A program made the position numbers and the translations under genes. The notes under the pieces are model-generated. The model searched no databases and had not been told where the DNA came from. It saw only the letters and a program-made list of their open reading frames with translations. A DNA stretch of 64,000 bases, from assembly GCF_900343155.1 (NCBI RefSeq), contig NZ_OUNG01000005.1, positions 186,001-250,000 on the forward strand. The letters are read 5' to 3'. Origin of the DNA: Lactimicrobium massiliense. Lineage in GTDB: Bacteria > Bacillota_I > Bacilli_A > Erysipelotrichales > Erysipelotrichaceae. Positions within the stretch are counted from its first letter, which is position 1. The number at the start of each line of letters is the position of its first letter. Positions 45,381 through 54,403 of the stretch are shown here, piece by piece.

Positions 45381-46543
45381 TAATTCAAATACTCCTCTAT
45401 TTTGGACTGTGCATAGTGACGCCCCCAGGCATCCGCATCCAGCAGGTCTTGTACATCATTGACCTGTTTGTACGGTGCTTCATGCACAGCTGATATGACA
45501 ATCTCCTCAATCATCAGGAACGGAATCTTGTGCTGGCGGAAGGCCAGATTGGCCGCTTCATTGGCCGCATTCATGATCGCATCCAGGTTGCCGCCCTTCT
45601 TTCCTGCTTCATAGGCTAAAGCAAGCAATGGAAAGCGCTCTGTATCTGGATTTTCAAAATGCAGATCCGGTGCCATGGCCAGATCCAGCGGATGTTCCTC
45701 ATGGAAGTCATACCGCTCAGGCCAGGTCAAGGCATACTGAATCGGCAGGCGCATATCGGCAGCACCAAGCTGGGCAATGATGGAATGGTCAGCGTATTCC
45801 ACCATGGAATGTACAATGGATTGTGGATGCATCAGCACCTTGATATCATCATACGGCATATCAAACAGCCAGTGTGCTTCGGTGACTTCAAAGCCCTTGT
45901 TCATCAGATTGGCACAGTCAACCGTGATCTTGGCACCCATGGACCAGTTGGGATGGGCCAGGGCATCTTCCACAGTTACATTCTGCAGTTCGTCTCTGCT
46001 CTTATTGCGGAATGCACCGCCGGAACAGGTAATCCACAGACGCTTGACATCCTGCCTTCTGTTTCCCTGCAGGCACTGGAAGATCGCACTGTGTTCAGAA
46101 TCAATCGGATACAGGCTGACACCATATTGATGCAGGGCCCGCTTGATCAGCTCACCGCCTACCACAAGTGTCTCCTTGTTGGCCAGAGCAATGTTGTGCT
46201 TTTTCTGAATCGCAGCCAGTGTCGGTGCAAACCCCACAAAGCCAACCAGTGCATTGACCAGCACATCATAATCATCTCTTTCTGCCAGTGTCAGCAATCC
46301 TTCATCGCCATAGACAAAGTGAATGTGCGGATAGTCTGCAGAAAGCTGCTGTGCATCCTGTTTTTCCATGACACACACCTGATCTGCTTTTACTTTTGCA
46401 AGTATTTTGCGCAGGCAGTCAATGTTATGACCGACACTGAGAGCCTTGATTTCAAAAAGATCAGGATGCTGCAGGACGATATCGATTGTCTGGGTGCCGA
46501 TGGAACCGGATGCCCCTAACAAGACGAGCCGTTTGCGTGTCAT
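45380..46543 (-). CDS. dxr: 1-deoxy-D-xylulose 5-phosphate reductoisomerase
   Basis: A 387-residue enzyme of the MEP isoprenoid pathway that turns DXP into 2-C-methylerythritol 4-phosphate using NADPH. The NADPH site is LLGASGSIGTQT, ALANKETLVVGGE is conserved, and metal/substrate residues lie in PIDSEHSAIFQ and in the MHPQSIVHSMVEY block. The start overlaps the cdsA stop by 4 bases (ATGA). Its presence shows isoprenoids are made by the MEP route, at least in part, supplying UppS. Confidence 0.97.
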   Translation of the reverse strand: MTRKRLVLLGASGSIGTQTIDIVLQHPDLFEIKALSVGHNIDCLRKILAKVKADQVCVMEKQDAQQLSADYPHIHFVYGDEGLLTLAERDDYDVLVNALVGFVGFAPTLAAIQKKHNIALANKETLVVGGELIKRALHQYGVSLYPIDSEHSAIFQCLQGNRRQDVKRLWITCSGGAFRNKSRDELQNVTVEDALAHPNWSMGAKITVDCANLMNKGFEVTEAHWLFDMPYDDIKVLMHPQSIVHSMVEYADHSIIAQLGAADMRLPIQYALTWPERYDFHEEHPLDLAMAPDLHFENPDTERFPLLALAYEAGKKGGNLDAIMNAANEAANLAFRQHKIPFLMIEEIVISAVHEAPYKQVNDVQDLLDADAWGRHYAQSKIEEYLN

Positions 46544-47331
46544 AGCAGGCCTCCCAGCACGAGCAGTGCATGGAAGAACAGCAGGCAGAAGATCATACTG
46601 TCAATGCGGTCAAGAATACCGCCATGTCCCGGAAAGATACTGCCGAAGTCTTTGATGCCGAAGTGTCTCTTGATGCTGGAGAAAGAAAGATCACCAAGCT
46701 GGGCCAGCAGTGGCAGTGTCAGTGAACCGGCGATGATCATGCCGGCTGGCATCATATCGCGGCACAGGCAGAATCCCCACAGCATGGACAGCAGTGCACC
46801 AGTGCAATAGCCGCCGATACTGCCCTCCCATGTCTTATGAGGAGAGACGCGCGGAATCATCTTGTGTTTGCCGCGGAAAACGCCGAAGAAATAGGCACCG
46901 GTATCACAGCCATAGCAGGCAATGGCGACATACAGTGTCAATAGAAACCCGTTATGGAATGTATACAGATTGTTCAGGCCAAGCAGTGCCATGCCGACAA
47001 GGCAGGAAATCAGAAAGGAATAGGCTGCATATTCTGCTGTCGTGGTTTCATCAAACATGACAATGGCAAACAGGACTGTGACATAGAAGGCACAGACCAT
47101 AACAAACTGATCCACAGGTGCAACGACCATGGCAAAGATTGCTGCAATGTTGAGAATGGCTGTCAGCCACTTGTTCTTTTCTTTGTTCAGACTGGCAATT
47201 TCACAGCCAGCCAGTACGGCAATGACAGCACACAGGATCTTCAGCGGAATACCGCCTAATACCAGAGGCGGGACCGCCACAGCAATCAATACAATTGCTG
47301 TAGCAATCTTGATCATCATGCTCTTACTCAT
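46540..47331 (-). CDS. cdsA: Phosphatidate cytidylyltransferase CdsA
   Basis: A 263-residue membrane enzyme that makes CDP-diacylglycerol for phospholipids. About seven or eight hydrophobic segments are visible, and the family signature SSIKRHFGIKDFGSIFPGHGG plus LDRIDS is complete. I chose the ATG at 47331, which overlaps the uppS stop by 8 bases; a longer in-frame start would overlap uppS more and lacks a site. It lies between uppS and dxr. Confidence 0.94.
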   Translation of the reverse strand: MSKSMMIKIATAIVLIAVAVPPLVLGGIPLKILCAVIAVLAGCEIASLNKEKNKWLTAILNIAAIFAMVVAPVDQFVMVCAFYVTVLFAIVMFDETTTAEYAAYSFLISCLVGMALLGLNNLYTFHNGFLLTLYVAIACYGCDTGAYFFGVFRGKHKMIPRVSPHKTWEGSIGGYCTGALLSMLWGFCLCRDMMPAGMIIAGSLTLPLLAQLGDLSFSSIKRHFGIKDFGSIFPGHGGILDRIDSMIFCLLFFHALLVLGGLL

Positions 47332-48028
47332 CTTTGACACCGCCAAAGCGCCGGTCACGGTGGGAATATTCTTCCAGACAGCGCTTTAATACATCAGGGG
47401 TGAATTCAGGCCAGGATTCCGGTATAAATTCCAGTTCGGCATAGGCAATCTGCCAAAGCAGATAGTTGGAAATACGCTGCTCACCGCTTGTTCTGATCAG
47501 CAGATCAACCGGCGGGAAATCCTTTGTATACAGGTACTGTTCAAACTTTTCCGGTGTCAGGTTCAGATCTGCCTTTCCTTCCTTGACATCCTTTGCATAG
47601 GAAACTGCCGCATGGACAATCTCATCATGGGAGCCATAGTTAATGGCAATGACCAGATTGAGGCCGGTGTTGTCCTTGGACTCATCTGCCGCATCCAGCA
47701 GGACCTGGCGGGTTGCTTCAGGAAGTGCAGACAGATCACCGATCAGCCTGATTCTGAAGCCTCTCTGCAGAAATTCCTGCATATACATTTTGAACAAGTA
47801 TGCAGGCAGCTTCATCAGATAGCTGACTTCATCCTTGGAGCGTTTCCAGTTTTCGGTTGAAAACGCATAGAGAGTCAGATATTTCACACCAAGTTTGTCT
47901 GCCGCAATCGCAATGGTTCTGACATTATCTGCACCAACTTTATGGCCGGCAGTGCGCGGCAGGCCTTTGGCCTTGGCCCAGCGCCCATTGCCATCCATAA
48001 TGATGGCGACGTGTTTGCATTCTTTCAT
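47324..48028 (-). CDS. uppS: Undecaprenyl diphosphate synthase (isoprenyl transferase)
   Basis: A 234-residue cis-prenyltransferase that builds the C55 lipid carrier for peptidoglycan and other wall polymers. The catalytic motif IIMDGNGRWA is at the N-terminus. LYAFSTENWKRS and the C-terminal LIRTSGEQRISNYLLWQ(I)AYAE block bind isopentenyl diphosphate. The ATG at 48028 follows GAGGTGGAG. It starts the uppS-cdsA-dxr-rseP operon behind an extended -10 promoter. Confidence 0.97.
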   Translation of the reverse strand: MKECKHVAIIMDGNGRWAKAKGLPRTAGHKVGADNVRTIAIAADKLGVKYLTLYAFSTENWKRSKDEVSYLMKLPAYLFKMYMQEFLQRGFRIRLIGDLSALPEATRQVLLDAADESKDNTGLNLVIAINYGSHDEIVHAAVSYAKDVKEGKADLNLTPEKFEQYLYTKDFPPVDLLIRTSGEQRISNYLLWQIAYAELEFIPESWPEFTPDVLKRCLEEYSHRDRRFGGVKDE

Positions 48029-48045
48029 ACTCCACCTCGGTACGT

Positions 48046-48054
48046 ATTATACCA
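48046..48054 (-). promoter_or_regulatory. Extended -10 promoter (TGGTATAAT) of uppS operon
   Basis: TGGTATAAT on the minus strand, 17 bases before the uppS start. The -35 region falls in the T-run of the rubredoxin terminator and has no consensus match. Confidence 0.65.
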
Positions 48055-48065
48055 TGCATGCCCAT

Positions 48066-48098
48066 AAAAAAAGAGGAATGCCATAGACAGCATCCTCT
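48066..48098 (-). terminator. Intrinsic terminator of rubredoxin gene
   Basis: AGAGGATGC pairs with GCATTCCTCT (one bulged base) around an 8-base loop, followed by seven T on the minus strand. Confidence 0.88.
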
Positions 48099-48105
48099 CT
48101 TGTGT

Positions 48106-48264
48106 CTACTCAACCTTGGTAAAAGCAGACTTCGGCAATGCACATACCGGGCAGACCCAGTCTTCCGGCAGATCCTCAAACTTTGTGCCAGGCTTGATTC
48201 CCTGCGTTGGATCACCAACTTCCGGATCATACACATATCCGCACGGGCACTGATACTTATCCAT
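48106..48264 (-). CDS. Rubredoxin with C-x-C first metal knuckle
   Basis: A 52-residue electron carrier that binds one iron with four Cys. The start follows AAGGAG. The body [20 protein letters not shown], then [14 protein letters not shown], is typical rubredoxin. The first Cys pair reads CPCGY (Cys6, Cys8) instead of the usual CxxCGY, and the second is CPVCA. Rubredoxins serve oxygen and peroxide detoxification in anaerobes with rubrerythrin or flavodiiron proteins. It is a single-gene unit between frr and uppS. Confidence 0.95.
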   Translation of the reverse strand: MDKYQCPCGYVYDPEVGDPTQGIKPGTKFEDLPEDWVCPVCALPKSAFTKVE

Positions 48265-48328
48265 ATTCGTTCTCCTTTTCATCCCAGATGGGTTCTGTCT
48301 TCATTATAGTCTTGTTCAACTTTAACGG

Positions 48329-48361
48329 CACAAAAACGCATGAACTTTCTGCCATGCGTTT
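48329..48361 (-). terminator. Intrinsic terminator of pyrH-frr
   Basis: A 9-bp stem AAACGCATG/CATGCGTTT with a 10-base loop, followed by TTGTG after the T-rich arm, 14 bases after the frr stop codon. Confidence 0.85.
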
Positions 48362-48375
48362 CTGCGTTTCTGTCA

Positions 48376-48924
48376 TTAAACCTTGAGAACTTCAGCAGAC
48401 TTCTTGTCAGCTGTATCTTCAATCTTTTTGATATACTTGTCAGTCAGCTTCTGGATTTCTTCCTTTGCATCCTTTTGCATATCCTCATCCAGTGTCTTGT
48501 CCTTCTTGACAGCATCATTTGCATCACGGCGGATGTTGCGGATCTGCACCTTGCATTCCTCTGCAACCTTGGAAACCTTCTTGGTCATTTCCTTACGGGT
48601 TTCGCCAGTCAGTTCCGGTACAGTCAGACGAATCACGGTGCCGTCATTGCGCGGGGCAATACCGAGGTTTGCCTGGTTACAGGCCTTTTCGATATCTTTC
48701 AGGGAAGAAGGATCATACGGCTTGATGACGAGCGTTCTGCCTTCCTGCACGGAAATACCGGCAATCTGGTTGAGCGGAGTCGGTGTGCCATAGTATTCCA
48801 CTTCCACTCTGTCCAGCATCTTGGCATTGGCCATGCCGGTACGGATCTGATTGAGCTCTGCATGCAGGTGCTCAATCACCTTATCCATCTTTTCACTGCT
48901 GCTTTCAATAATCGGGTACGACAT
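48376..48924 (-). CDS. frr: Ribosome recycling factor
   Basis: A 182-residue factor that splits the post-termination ribosome with EF-G. The three-helix bundle and beta domain are full length. Conserved stretches include HLHAELNQIRTGMANA, the YYGTPTPLNQIAGISV block and RKEMTKKVSKVAEECKVQIRN, here given in part. The start lies 2 bases after the pyrH stop, so the two are cotranscribed as in most bacteria. Confidence 0.98.
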   Translation of the reverse strand: MSYPIIESSSEKMDKVIEHLHAELNQIRTGMANAKMLDRVEVEYYGTPTPLNQIAGISVQEGRTLVIKPYDPSSLKDIEKACNQANLGIAPRNDGTVIRLTVPELTGETRKEMTKKVSKVAEECKVQIRNIRRDANDAVKKDKTLDEDMQKDAKEEIQKLTDKYIKKIEDTADKKSAEVLKV

Positions 48925-48926
48925 AG

Positions 48927-49640
48927 TTATTTTTCTCCTTTTATAATTGTTCCAATATCTTCACCCATGCATGCTTTGACAATGTTGCCCTTCTGGTTCA
49001 TGTTGAAGACCATGATCTCCATCTGATTGTCCATGCACAGCGATGTAGCTGTAGCATCCATGACCTGCAGTCCTTTTTCCAGCAGATCCATATATGTCAG
49101 TGTGTCAAACCGCACGGCATTGGGATCTTTCTTAGGATCCGCCGAATAGACGCCGTCTACACCATTTTTTGCCATCAGAATCACATCTGCCTTGATTTCA
49201 GATGCCCGCAGTGCTGCCGTTGTATCGGTAGAGAAATACGGCAGGCCGGTGCCGCCGCCAAAGATGACGACCCTGCCCTTTTCCAGATGTCTTACTGCTC
49301 TTCTTTCAATAAATGGCTCAGCAACTTCCGGCATACTGATGGATGTCTGTACGCGGGTATCAATGCCATGCTTTTCCAGTGTGGACTGAATCGCCAGAGC
49401 ATTGATGATTGTTGCCAGCATGCCCATGTGGTCTCCCTGTGTGCGCTCCATCCCAAGCTCCACAGCCATCTTGCCGCGGATGAAATTTCCGCCGCCGACA
49501 ACAATGGCAACCTGAATGCCTGCTTTTTGAACCTGTCCGATTTCGTCCGCAAGATCATCCAGTACTGCTGCATTAAAAGGAGAACCCTGTGTCCCGGACA
49601 ATGCTTCTCCGCTCAGTTTCAGTAAGACACGTTTATACAT
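48927..49640 (-). CDS. pyrH: UMP kinase
   Basis: A 237-residue amino-acid-kinase-fold enzyme making UDP from UMP, usually GTP-activated and UTP-inhibited. [13 protein letters not shown] opens the protein; [26 protein letters not shown] and MDATATSL are diagnostic. The ATG at 49640 follows AGGAGG at 6 bases; the longer in-frame start upstream overlaps the promoter region. It leads the pyrH-frr operon. Confidence 0.98.
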   Translation of the reverse strand: MYKRVLLKLSGEALSGTQGSPFNAAVLDDLADEIGQVQKAGIQVAIVVGGGNFIRGKMAVELGMERTQGDHMGMLATIINALAIQSTLEKHGIDTRVQTSISMPEVAEPFIERRAVRHLEKGRVVIFGGGTGLPYFSTDTTAALRASEIKADVILMAKNGVDGVYSADPKKDPNAVRFDTLTYMDLLEKGLQVMDATATSLCMDNQMEIMVFNMNQKGNIVKACMGEDIGTIIKGEK

Positions 49641-49672
49641 GATATTCCTCCTGATTGTTCTTTCTGGCATTT

Positions 49673-49681
49673 ATTATAGCA
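49673..49681 (-). promoter_or_regulatory. Extended -10 promoter (TGCTATAAT) of pyrH-frr
   Basis: TGCTATAAT on the minus strand, 33 bases before the start codon, with no good -35 hexamer. Confidence 0.65.
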
Positions 49682-49722
49682 TGACAGCACGGATTTCTTC
49701 TGCATTTTCATGAGCCTGTCAG

Positions 49723-49728
49723 TATAAT
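49723..49728 (+). promoter_or_regulatory. Probable -10 box (TATAAT) of ppx/gppA gene
   Basis: TATAAT on the plus strand lies 20 bases before the start codon and just ahead of CCGGGAGG. The -35 region is weak. Confidence 0.5.
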
Positions 49729-49748
49729 GTCACCCGGGAGGAATCCGT

Positions 49749-50621
49749 ATGCATACAACCGCCATTATTGATATTGGCTCCAATACCATCGTACTTGTCA
49801 TCTACCAGATGGATGATACCGGCCTTCACCAGCTGTATTATCAGTCTATCGCAGCGCATCTTGTCGCATGCATTCATGATCATAAAATGAGTGATGAAGG
49901 TCTGCAGAAAGCACAGAACATCATCAGAGGATATCTTGAAAAGTGTCAGGATATGCATGTCAGTGAGATCTATGGGGACGTAACGGAATGCGGCCGGAAT
50001 CTGATCAATCAAGAGGCCTTCCTTTCTGCAATCAAAGAAGCAGGCCTGGACAATGTCAGACTGTTAACAGGTGAGGAAGAAGCAATGTGCGACTTTTATG
50101 GTACCAGCCTTGACAGGACGATTCATGATGGACTGATGATCGATATTGGCGGTGGATCAACAGAATTTGTCAGCTTTGCAAAGGACCGGATTCTGGATGC
50201 GGTATCCATTCCGCTTGGCTGTGTGCGTCTTTCAACAATGGCACCTGATCCGCAGATTTCAGAAACGGAAATTGAAAAGATGAGAACGATCCATCCGCAG
50301 ATGCTCAACAGCCCAGTTGCCGTCGGTGTCGGCGGAACAATAAGAGCATGCCGCAAGACCGTAGAAGCTGTCACTGGCAGCAGCCAGGCACGGTTTTTCA
50401 CTGCAGATCTGCTTGCCCTGTATGAAGGATTGAAAAAAGAAGATCCCTTTTGGCAGAAAGCCGCAAAGGAAAATGTTACACCTGACCGTCTCCCAGTGCT
50501 CGTGCCAGGGCTTGGAATGCTGGCAGCAGCTGCCAAAAGCTTCGGCATTCAGGAATTTGTATCCAGTGATTATGGTGTCAGAGAAGGTTTCCTGCTGCAT
50601 TTTGTATTGAAGCGTATCTGA
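49749..50621 (+). CDS. Ppx/GppA-family phosphatase
   Basis: A 290-residue member of the exopolyphosphatase / guanosine pentaphosphatase family. The ASKHA-fold phosphate loops are clear: AIIDIGSNTIVLVI at the N-terminus and MIDIGGGSTEFVSF in the middle, with LTGEEEA between. It is close to the short form, lacking the C-terminal HD-like domains of E. coli Ppx/GppA. Polyphosphate and (p)ppGpp cannot be distinguished as substrates. The ATG at 49749 follows GGGAGG. It is a single-gene unit, divergent from pyrH. Confidence 0.92.
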   Translation: MHTTAIIDIGSNTIVLVIYQMDDTGLHQLYYQSIAAHLVACIHDHKMSDEGLQKAQNIIRGYLEKCQDMHVSEIYGDVTECGRNLINQEAFLSAIKEAGLDNVRLLTGEEEAMCDFYGTSLDRTIHDGLMIDIGGGSTEFVSFAKDRILDAVSIPLGCVRLSTMAPDPQISETEIEKMRTIHPQMLNSPVAVGVGGTIRACRKTVEAVTGSSQARFFTADLLALYEGLKKEDPFWQKAAKENVTPDRLPVLVPGLGMLAAAAKSFGIQEFVSSDYGVREGFLLHFVLKRI

Positions 50622-50631
50622 GAAAAAGAAG

Positions 50632-50683
50632 AGTGATCTTTGTACTGGCATCGCACATGATGCGTACCGGAACAGGGATCACT
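50632..50683. terminator. Bidirectional terminator between ppx/gppA and HAD genes
   Basis: AGTGATC (50632-50638) pairs with GATCACT (50677-50683), with further interrupted pairing inside down to GCATC/GATGC. TTTTTT follows on the plus strand and CTTCTTTTT on the minus strand. Confidence 0.8.
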
Positions 50684-50692
50684 TTTTTGGTG

Positions 50693-51304
50693 TCAGTCAT
50701 TTTTCATCATCAGCAGTTTCTCAAGTTCTGCTTCTGCCTGCATCTGGGATTGATAATGTATACCATGCAGGCCAAACTGCCTGGCGGATATGATATTAGG
50801 CAGCGTATCGTCGATGAATACAGCATGGCAGGGATCTATATGGAACAGGTAGAACAGGGTCAGAAATGCGGCCGGGTCCGGCTTGATGACTTTGTGCTCA
50901 CAAGAAAAGAAACAATCATCGCAATACTGCCTGAAGTCCAGCGCATCTGCACAGTCAAGAAGTGCTGTCTTTGCAAAGTTGGAGAGTATATACACTTTGA
51001 TGTTTTTCTTCTTGAGAGATTTGATCCATGGAATGGAAGTATCTCGGCGGGTAACAAGTCCATGCATATGTATCAATGATGAATCAATCTCTTTTGCAAG
51101 CTCCGGGGCATCTTTCTTAAATCTGTTTCTGACTTCTTCATCTGTCAGTACACCGCGGTCATACTCCTTCCATGCCGGATGGTCCATTGTTGCTTTCTTG
51201 AGTTTCTCACTCATCTCTTCACTGTAACCAAGATGCATGAAGTAGGTTTTCTGTTCATAGTTGGCCAATACGCCGCCAACATCAAATATGACTGTGTCAA
51301 TCAT
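50693..51304 (-). CDS. HAD-IA family hydrolase (YihX-like)
   Basis: A 203-residue haloacid dehalogenase-like phosphatase with the alpha-helical C1 cap. Motif I is VIFDVGGVLANYE, where the second Asp position holds Gly as in YihX and related sugar-phosphate phosphatases. Motif II is ILSNF, motif III HKVIKPDPAAF, and motif IV FIDDTLPNI. The substrate is unknown; glucose-1-phosphate is one possibility from the family. The ATG at 51304 follows GAGGTG. It is a single-gene unit inserted between tsf and pyrH, which are usually adjacent. Confidence 0.9.
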   Translation of the reverse strand: MIDTVIFDVGGVLANYEQKTYFMHLGYSEEMSEKLKKATMDHPAWKEYDRGVLTDEEVRNRFKKDAPELAKEIDSSLIHMHGLVTRRDTSIPWIKSLKKKNIKVYILSNFAKTALLDCADALDFRQYCDDCFFSCEHKVIKPDPAAFLTLFYLFHIDPCHAVFIDDTLPNIISARQFGLHGIHYQSQMQAEAELEKLLMMKND

Positions 51305-51350
51305 GTTTTCACCTCACTGTTATCATACGTTGAAACTTGCAGCAGCGCAT

Positions 51351-51376
51351 AAAAAAACGCAGAACAATGTCTGCGT
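51351..51376 (-). terminator. Intrinsic terminator of rpsB-tsf
   Basis: A 7-bp stem ACGCAGA/TCTGCGT with a 6-base loop and seven T on the minus strand. Confidence 0.9.
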
Positions 51377-51393
51377 CATTTTTGGATAAATGC

Positions 51394-52287
51394 TTACTTC
51401 TGGGCCATTGCCGCAACTTCAGCCGCAAAGTCATCCTTCTTCTTCTCGATGCCTTCGCCAACCTTGTATTTGACAAATGTCACAACCTCAGCATGGTTCT
51501 CCTTGAGGTACTGGCCGCACTTGACATCCTGATCCAGGAAGAACATCTGATCTACCAGGCACATATCCTGCAGATCCTTGGACAGACGTCCCTCGATGAT
51601 GCCAGCCTTGACCTTCTCAGGCTTGTTGGCAAGCTTCTCATCATCCTTGAGCTGAGCTTCCAGAATGGAACGCTCATGATCAACGATTTCCTTCGGCATA
51701 TCGTTTCTGGAAACATATGTCGGGTTCATGGAAGCAACCTGCATTGCCATATTCTTGGCTACCTGCGGATCATCTGTACCCTTGACCAGTGTCAAAGCAG
51801 AGATTCTGCCGCCCTGGTGCATGTAAGCACCAAACTCTTCGTCATCCTGCTTGCTCAGGATGGCAAAGCGTCTCAGGGTGATCTTCTCACCGATCGTAGC
51901 AACAGCAGCGACAAAAGTGTCCTTCAGTGTGCCATCTTCTGTCTTGAGCTCCATTGCCTCGTCTACTGTCTTGGCATCGGAGTCAATCAGAGTGTTCAGT
52001 GTCTTGTCAAGCAGCTGCAGGAACTTCTCGTTCTTGGCAACGAAGTCAGTCTCAGAGTTGACTTCAACGATTGCGGCTTTGTCACCCTTCACCAGAATTC
52101 TGGAAAGACCTTCAGCAGCAATTCTGCCTTCCTTGGATGCAGCCTTGGCAATGCCCTTTTCACGGAGCCAGTCAATTGCCTTTTCGATATTGCCGTCAGA
52201 CTCGGTCAGAGCCTTCTTGCAGTCCATCATGCCTGCGCCTGTTCTTTCACGCAGGTCTTTGATCATTGCAACAGTTACAGCTGCCAT
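51394..52287 (-). CDS. tsf: Elongation factor Ts
   Basis: A 297-residue guanine-nucleotide exchange factor for EF-Tu. The N-terminal UBA-like part has KDLRERTGAGMMDCKKAL, followed by AIDWLREKGIAKAASK and the dimerisation/core domains (VEVNSETDFVAKNE, HVAAMNP-like QVASMNPTYV). It starts 3 bases after the rpsB stop and shares its transcript. Length and motifs are normal. Confidence 0.98.
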   Translation of the reverse strand: MAAVTVAMIKDLRERTGAGMMDCKKALTESDGNIEKAIDWLREKGIAKAASKEGRIAAEGLSRILVKGDKAAIVEVNSETDFVAKNEKFLQLLDKTLNTLIDSDAKTVDEAMELKTEDGTLKDTFVAAVATIGEKITLRRFAILSKQDDEEFGAYMHQGGRISALTLVKGTDDPQVAKNMAMQVASMNPTYVSRNDMPKEIVDHERSILEAQLKDDEKLANKPEKVKAGIIEGRLSKDLQDMCLVDQMFFLDQDVKCGQYLKENHAEVVTFVKYKVGEGIEKKKDDFAAEVAAMAQK

Positions 52288-52290
52288 GAA

Positions 52291-53253
52291 TTACTTGTCC
52301 TCCTTTACAGTTTCCTCACTCTTTACTGCAGGTTTTGCGGCAGGTGCAGCAGCATTTGTGTTGCGGCTGTCTCTGCGGAATACACGGCGCTCACCATTGC
52401 CATTGGAGAAGCGGCCATTGCGGCCATTGCCGGCAGCCATCTGGGCACGGCGCTCTTCAAATCTCTGTCTTCTCTTGCGCTCATATTCAGCAGCCTGCTG
52501 CTCAACATTGATGATGACATCCTTCATGGTGATGTCTTCACCCTCTTCTTCCTGATGAGCAACTTCCAGAACGCCGCCCTTGGCTTCAACGATAGCATCA
52601 GCGATGACGCTGACCATCAGCTTGATGGAACGTACGGCATCATCATTGGCCGGGATCGGATATGTCACCTTGGTCGGATCTGCATTTGTATCAATCAGTG
52701 CGAATACCGGGATGTTCAGCTTGCGTGCTTCCTCGACAGCATTGTGCTCCTGCAGAGGATCGACAATGAACAGAGCATCCGGCAGCTTCTTCATTTCCTT
52801 GATACCGCCGAGATAGTTTTCCAGCTTATCCTTCTGCTTCAGAAGCAGAGCCTGCTCCTTCTTTGTATAGTGCTCAATGGTGCCGGATGTTTCCATCTCT
52901 TCAATGTCAGTCAGCTTCTTGATGGACTTCTGGATCGTTCTGAAGTTCGTCAGAGTGCCGCCCAGCCATCTCTGGTTGACATAGAAGCTTCCGGAACGGA
53001 TTGCCTCTTCCAGCACAGTAGCCTGTGCCTGCTTTTTGGTACCAACAAACAGAACCTTGCCGCCGTCTTCCGTGATCTTCTTCAGGGCAGCATATGCCTT
53101 GTCCAGCTGTTCCTGTGTCTTGGCAAGATCAATGATGTAAACATTGTTCTTGGCAGTATAGATATACTGCTTCATCTTCGGGTTCCACTTGCGTGTCTGA
53201 TGTCCAAAATGAACACCGTTTTCGAGCATTTTCCTCATTGAAACAACAGTCAT
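52291..53253 (-). CDS. rpsB: 30S ribosomal protein S2 with long C-terminal tail
   Basis: A 320-residue S2, about 60-80 residues longer than usual. The core opens [25 protein letters not shown] and contains GTKKQAQ and [10 protein letters not shown]. After the normal end, a helical Arg/Gln-rich stretch runs into a low-complexity tail rich in Gly, Asn, Arg, Ala and Pro with an acidic end. The ATG at 53253 follows GCGAGGT; in-frame sequence upstream is the leader RNA. It precedes tsf by 3 bases. Confidence 0.97.
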   Translation of the reverse strand: MTVVSMRKMLENGVHFGHQTRKWNPKMKQYIYTAKNNVYIIDLAKTQEQLDKAYAALKKITEDGGKVLFVGTKKQAQATVLEEAIRSGSFYVNQRWLGGTLTNFRTIQKSIKKLTDIEEMETSGTIEHYTKKEQALLLKQKDKLENYLGGIKEMKKLPDALFIVDPLQEHNAVEEARKLNIPVFALIDTNADPTKVTYPIPANDDAVRSIKLMVSVIADAIVEAKGGVLEVAHQEEEGEDITMKDVIINVEQQAAEYERKRRQRFEERRAQMAAGNGRNGRFSNGNGERRVFRRDSRNTNAAAPAAKPAVKSEETVKEDK

Positions 53254-53390
53254 TTTAATTTTTACCTCGCTTTCCGTTGTTTTCCGCCACAGTTTCGAAC
53301 ACCAGCAACATGCAGCCCGCATGCTTTACAGTCTCTGCATGCACGGGATGGTGAATTCACTGTGTGAGAAGTACATCTGTCTTTTCTGCA
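53254..53390 (-). promoter_or_regulatory. rpsB leader with stable hairpin, possible S2 autoregulatory element
   Basis: About 140 bases lie between the xerC terminator and rpsB. The minus-strand RNA can form a stem at 53316-53347 (CCC/GGG plus GCATGC/GCATGC, two-base bulge, 12-base loop) and an alternative CATGC/GCATG pairing next to it. Leaders of this size before rpsB often bind S2 and limit expression. I see the structure, but S2 binding is inference. Confidence 0.45.
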
Positions 53391-53392
53391 TC

Positions 53393-53438
53393 AAAAAAAC
53401 AGATGCCTCAAGTATGGTATCATAACCTGCATCTGTTT
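53393..53438 (-). terminator. Intrinsic terminator of xerC
   Basis: A 10-bp stem AAACAGATGC/GCATCTGTTT with a 22-base loop, followed by a T-run on the minus strand. The stem touches the xerC stop codon (53438-53440). Confidence 0.85.
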
Positions 53439-54403
53439 CAAAGCTTTTTATCATCTGAAATGCCCGTTTTCTGCTGTTTTTCCTCATTTGTCAAAGAATG
53501 CGGATGGGCCGCCTCCACCACCTTTGCCAGGCGGTCCTGTGTCAGATGGGTATAGATCTGGGTCGTCGACAAAGAAGAATGCCCAAGCAGTTCTTGTACG
53601 ACCCGCAGATCAGCGCCATTGTCAAGCAGATGCGTCGCAAAGCTGTGGCGGATCATATGTGGATGAACATGGATATACAGGCCGGCATTGATGCCTGCCT
53701 TTTCTACCATGATCTGGATGGAACGGGATGAGATGCCTTTGCCAAAGCGGTTGACAAACAGGATGCCGTTTTCCGGATGGCCCTGCATCAGCAAAGGCCT
53801 CACCTGCTGCAGATAGATTTTTAACAGCTGGCTGCATCTGGGATAGAACGGCACCATGCGCTCCTTGCTTTCCTTGCCCAGCACCCGCAGATAGTTTTCG
53901 GAAAGACTGACATCCTGGATGCGGATGCCGGCACACTCGGAGACACGCAGCCCGCAGGCGTACATGGTTTCCAGGATGCAGCGGTCACGTACCCCATTCA
54001 ATGTTGATAAGTCAAATGTGTTCAGAAGACTCTCCATCTGATCAAAGGTCAGATATTCCGGCAGTTTGCGTGTATGGCGTGAGCCATGGAAGGCCTGCAC
54101 GGGATTCGCCTGGACATGTTCATACTGGTTCAGATACCGCCAGAACGATTTCAGGGAAGACAGATTGCGGGAAAAAGAGGCATTGGACAGAACATGGCCG
54201 CCGATATGGCCGCTGCGAAGCTGCGTGATATAATCCGCAATATCATTTCTTGTCACATTTTCAAACGAAGTAATGTTCTGATCTTCCAGATAGGAAAGAA
54301 AACGCTGTACATCGCGGTGATAGGCATCCCGGGTGTCCTTGGAACCTGTCCGGCTGCGGGAAATCTGGCTCAGAAAGCCATCCAGGCTGTCTTCAAAGGA
54401 CAT
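53438..54403 (-). CDS. xerC: Tyrosine recombinase XerC/XerD type
   Basis: A 321-residue recombinase that resolves chromosome dimers at dif sites. The N-terminal SAM-like DNA-binding domain is followed by the catalytic domain with the full active-site set: Arg in ACGLRVSE, Lys in the beta-hairpin, HMIRHSFAT (His, Arg), [11 protein letters not shown] (His) and the nucleophile Tyr in QIYTHL. The position after trmFO matches xerC in other Firmicutes. The start overlaps the trmFO stop by 11 bases. XerD or a plasmid-type integrase is less likely given the location. Confidence 0.92.
   Translation of the reverse strand: MSFEDSLDGFLSQISRSRTGSKDTRDAYHRDVQRFLSYLEDQNITSFENVTRNDIADYITQLRSGHIGGHVLSNASFSRNLSSLKSFWRYLNQYEHVQANPVQAFHGSRHTRKLPEYLTFDQMESLLNTFDLSTLNGVRDRCILETMYACGLRVSECAGIRIQDVSLSENYLRVLGKESKERMVPFYPRCSQLLKIYLQQVRPLLMQGHPENGILFVNRFGKGISSRSIQIMVEKAGINAGLYIHVHPHMIRHSFATHLLDNGADLRVVQELLGHSSLSTTQIYTHLTQDRLAKVVEAAHPHSLTNEEKQQKTGISDDKKL

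Noticed and set aside
51337..53241. 634-codon open frame on the plus strand
   Set aside because: It is antisense to rpsB and tsf, which are certain genes; the frame stays open because of their codon usage. It has no ribosome binding site and no family resemblance.
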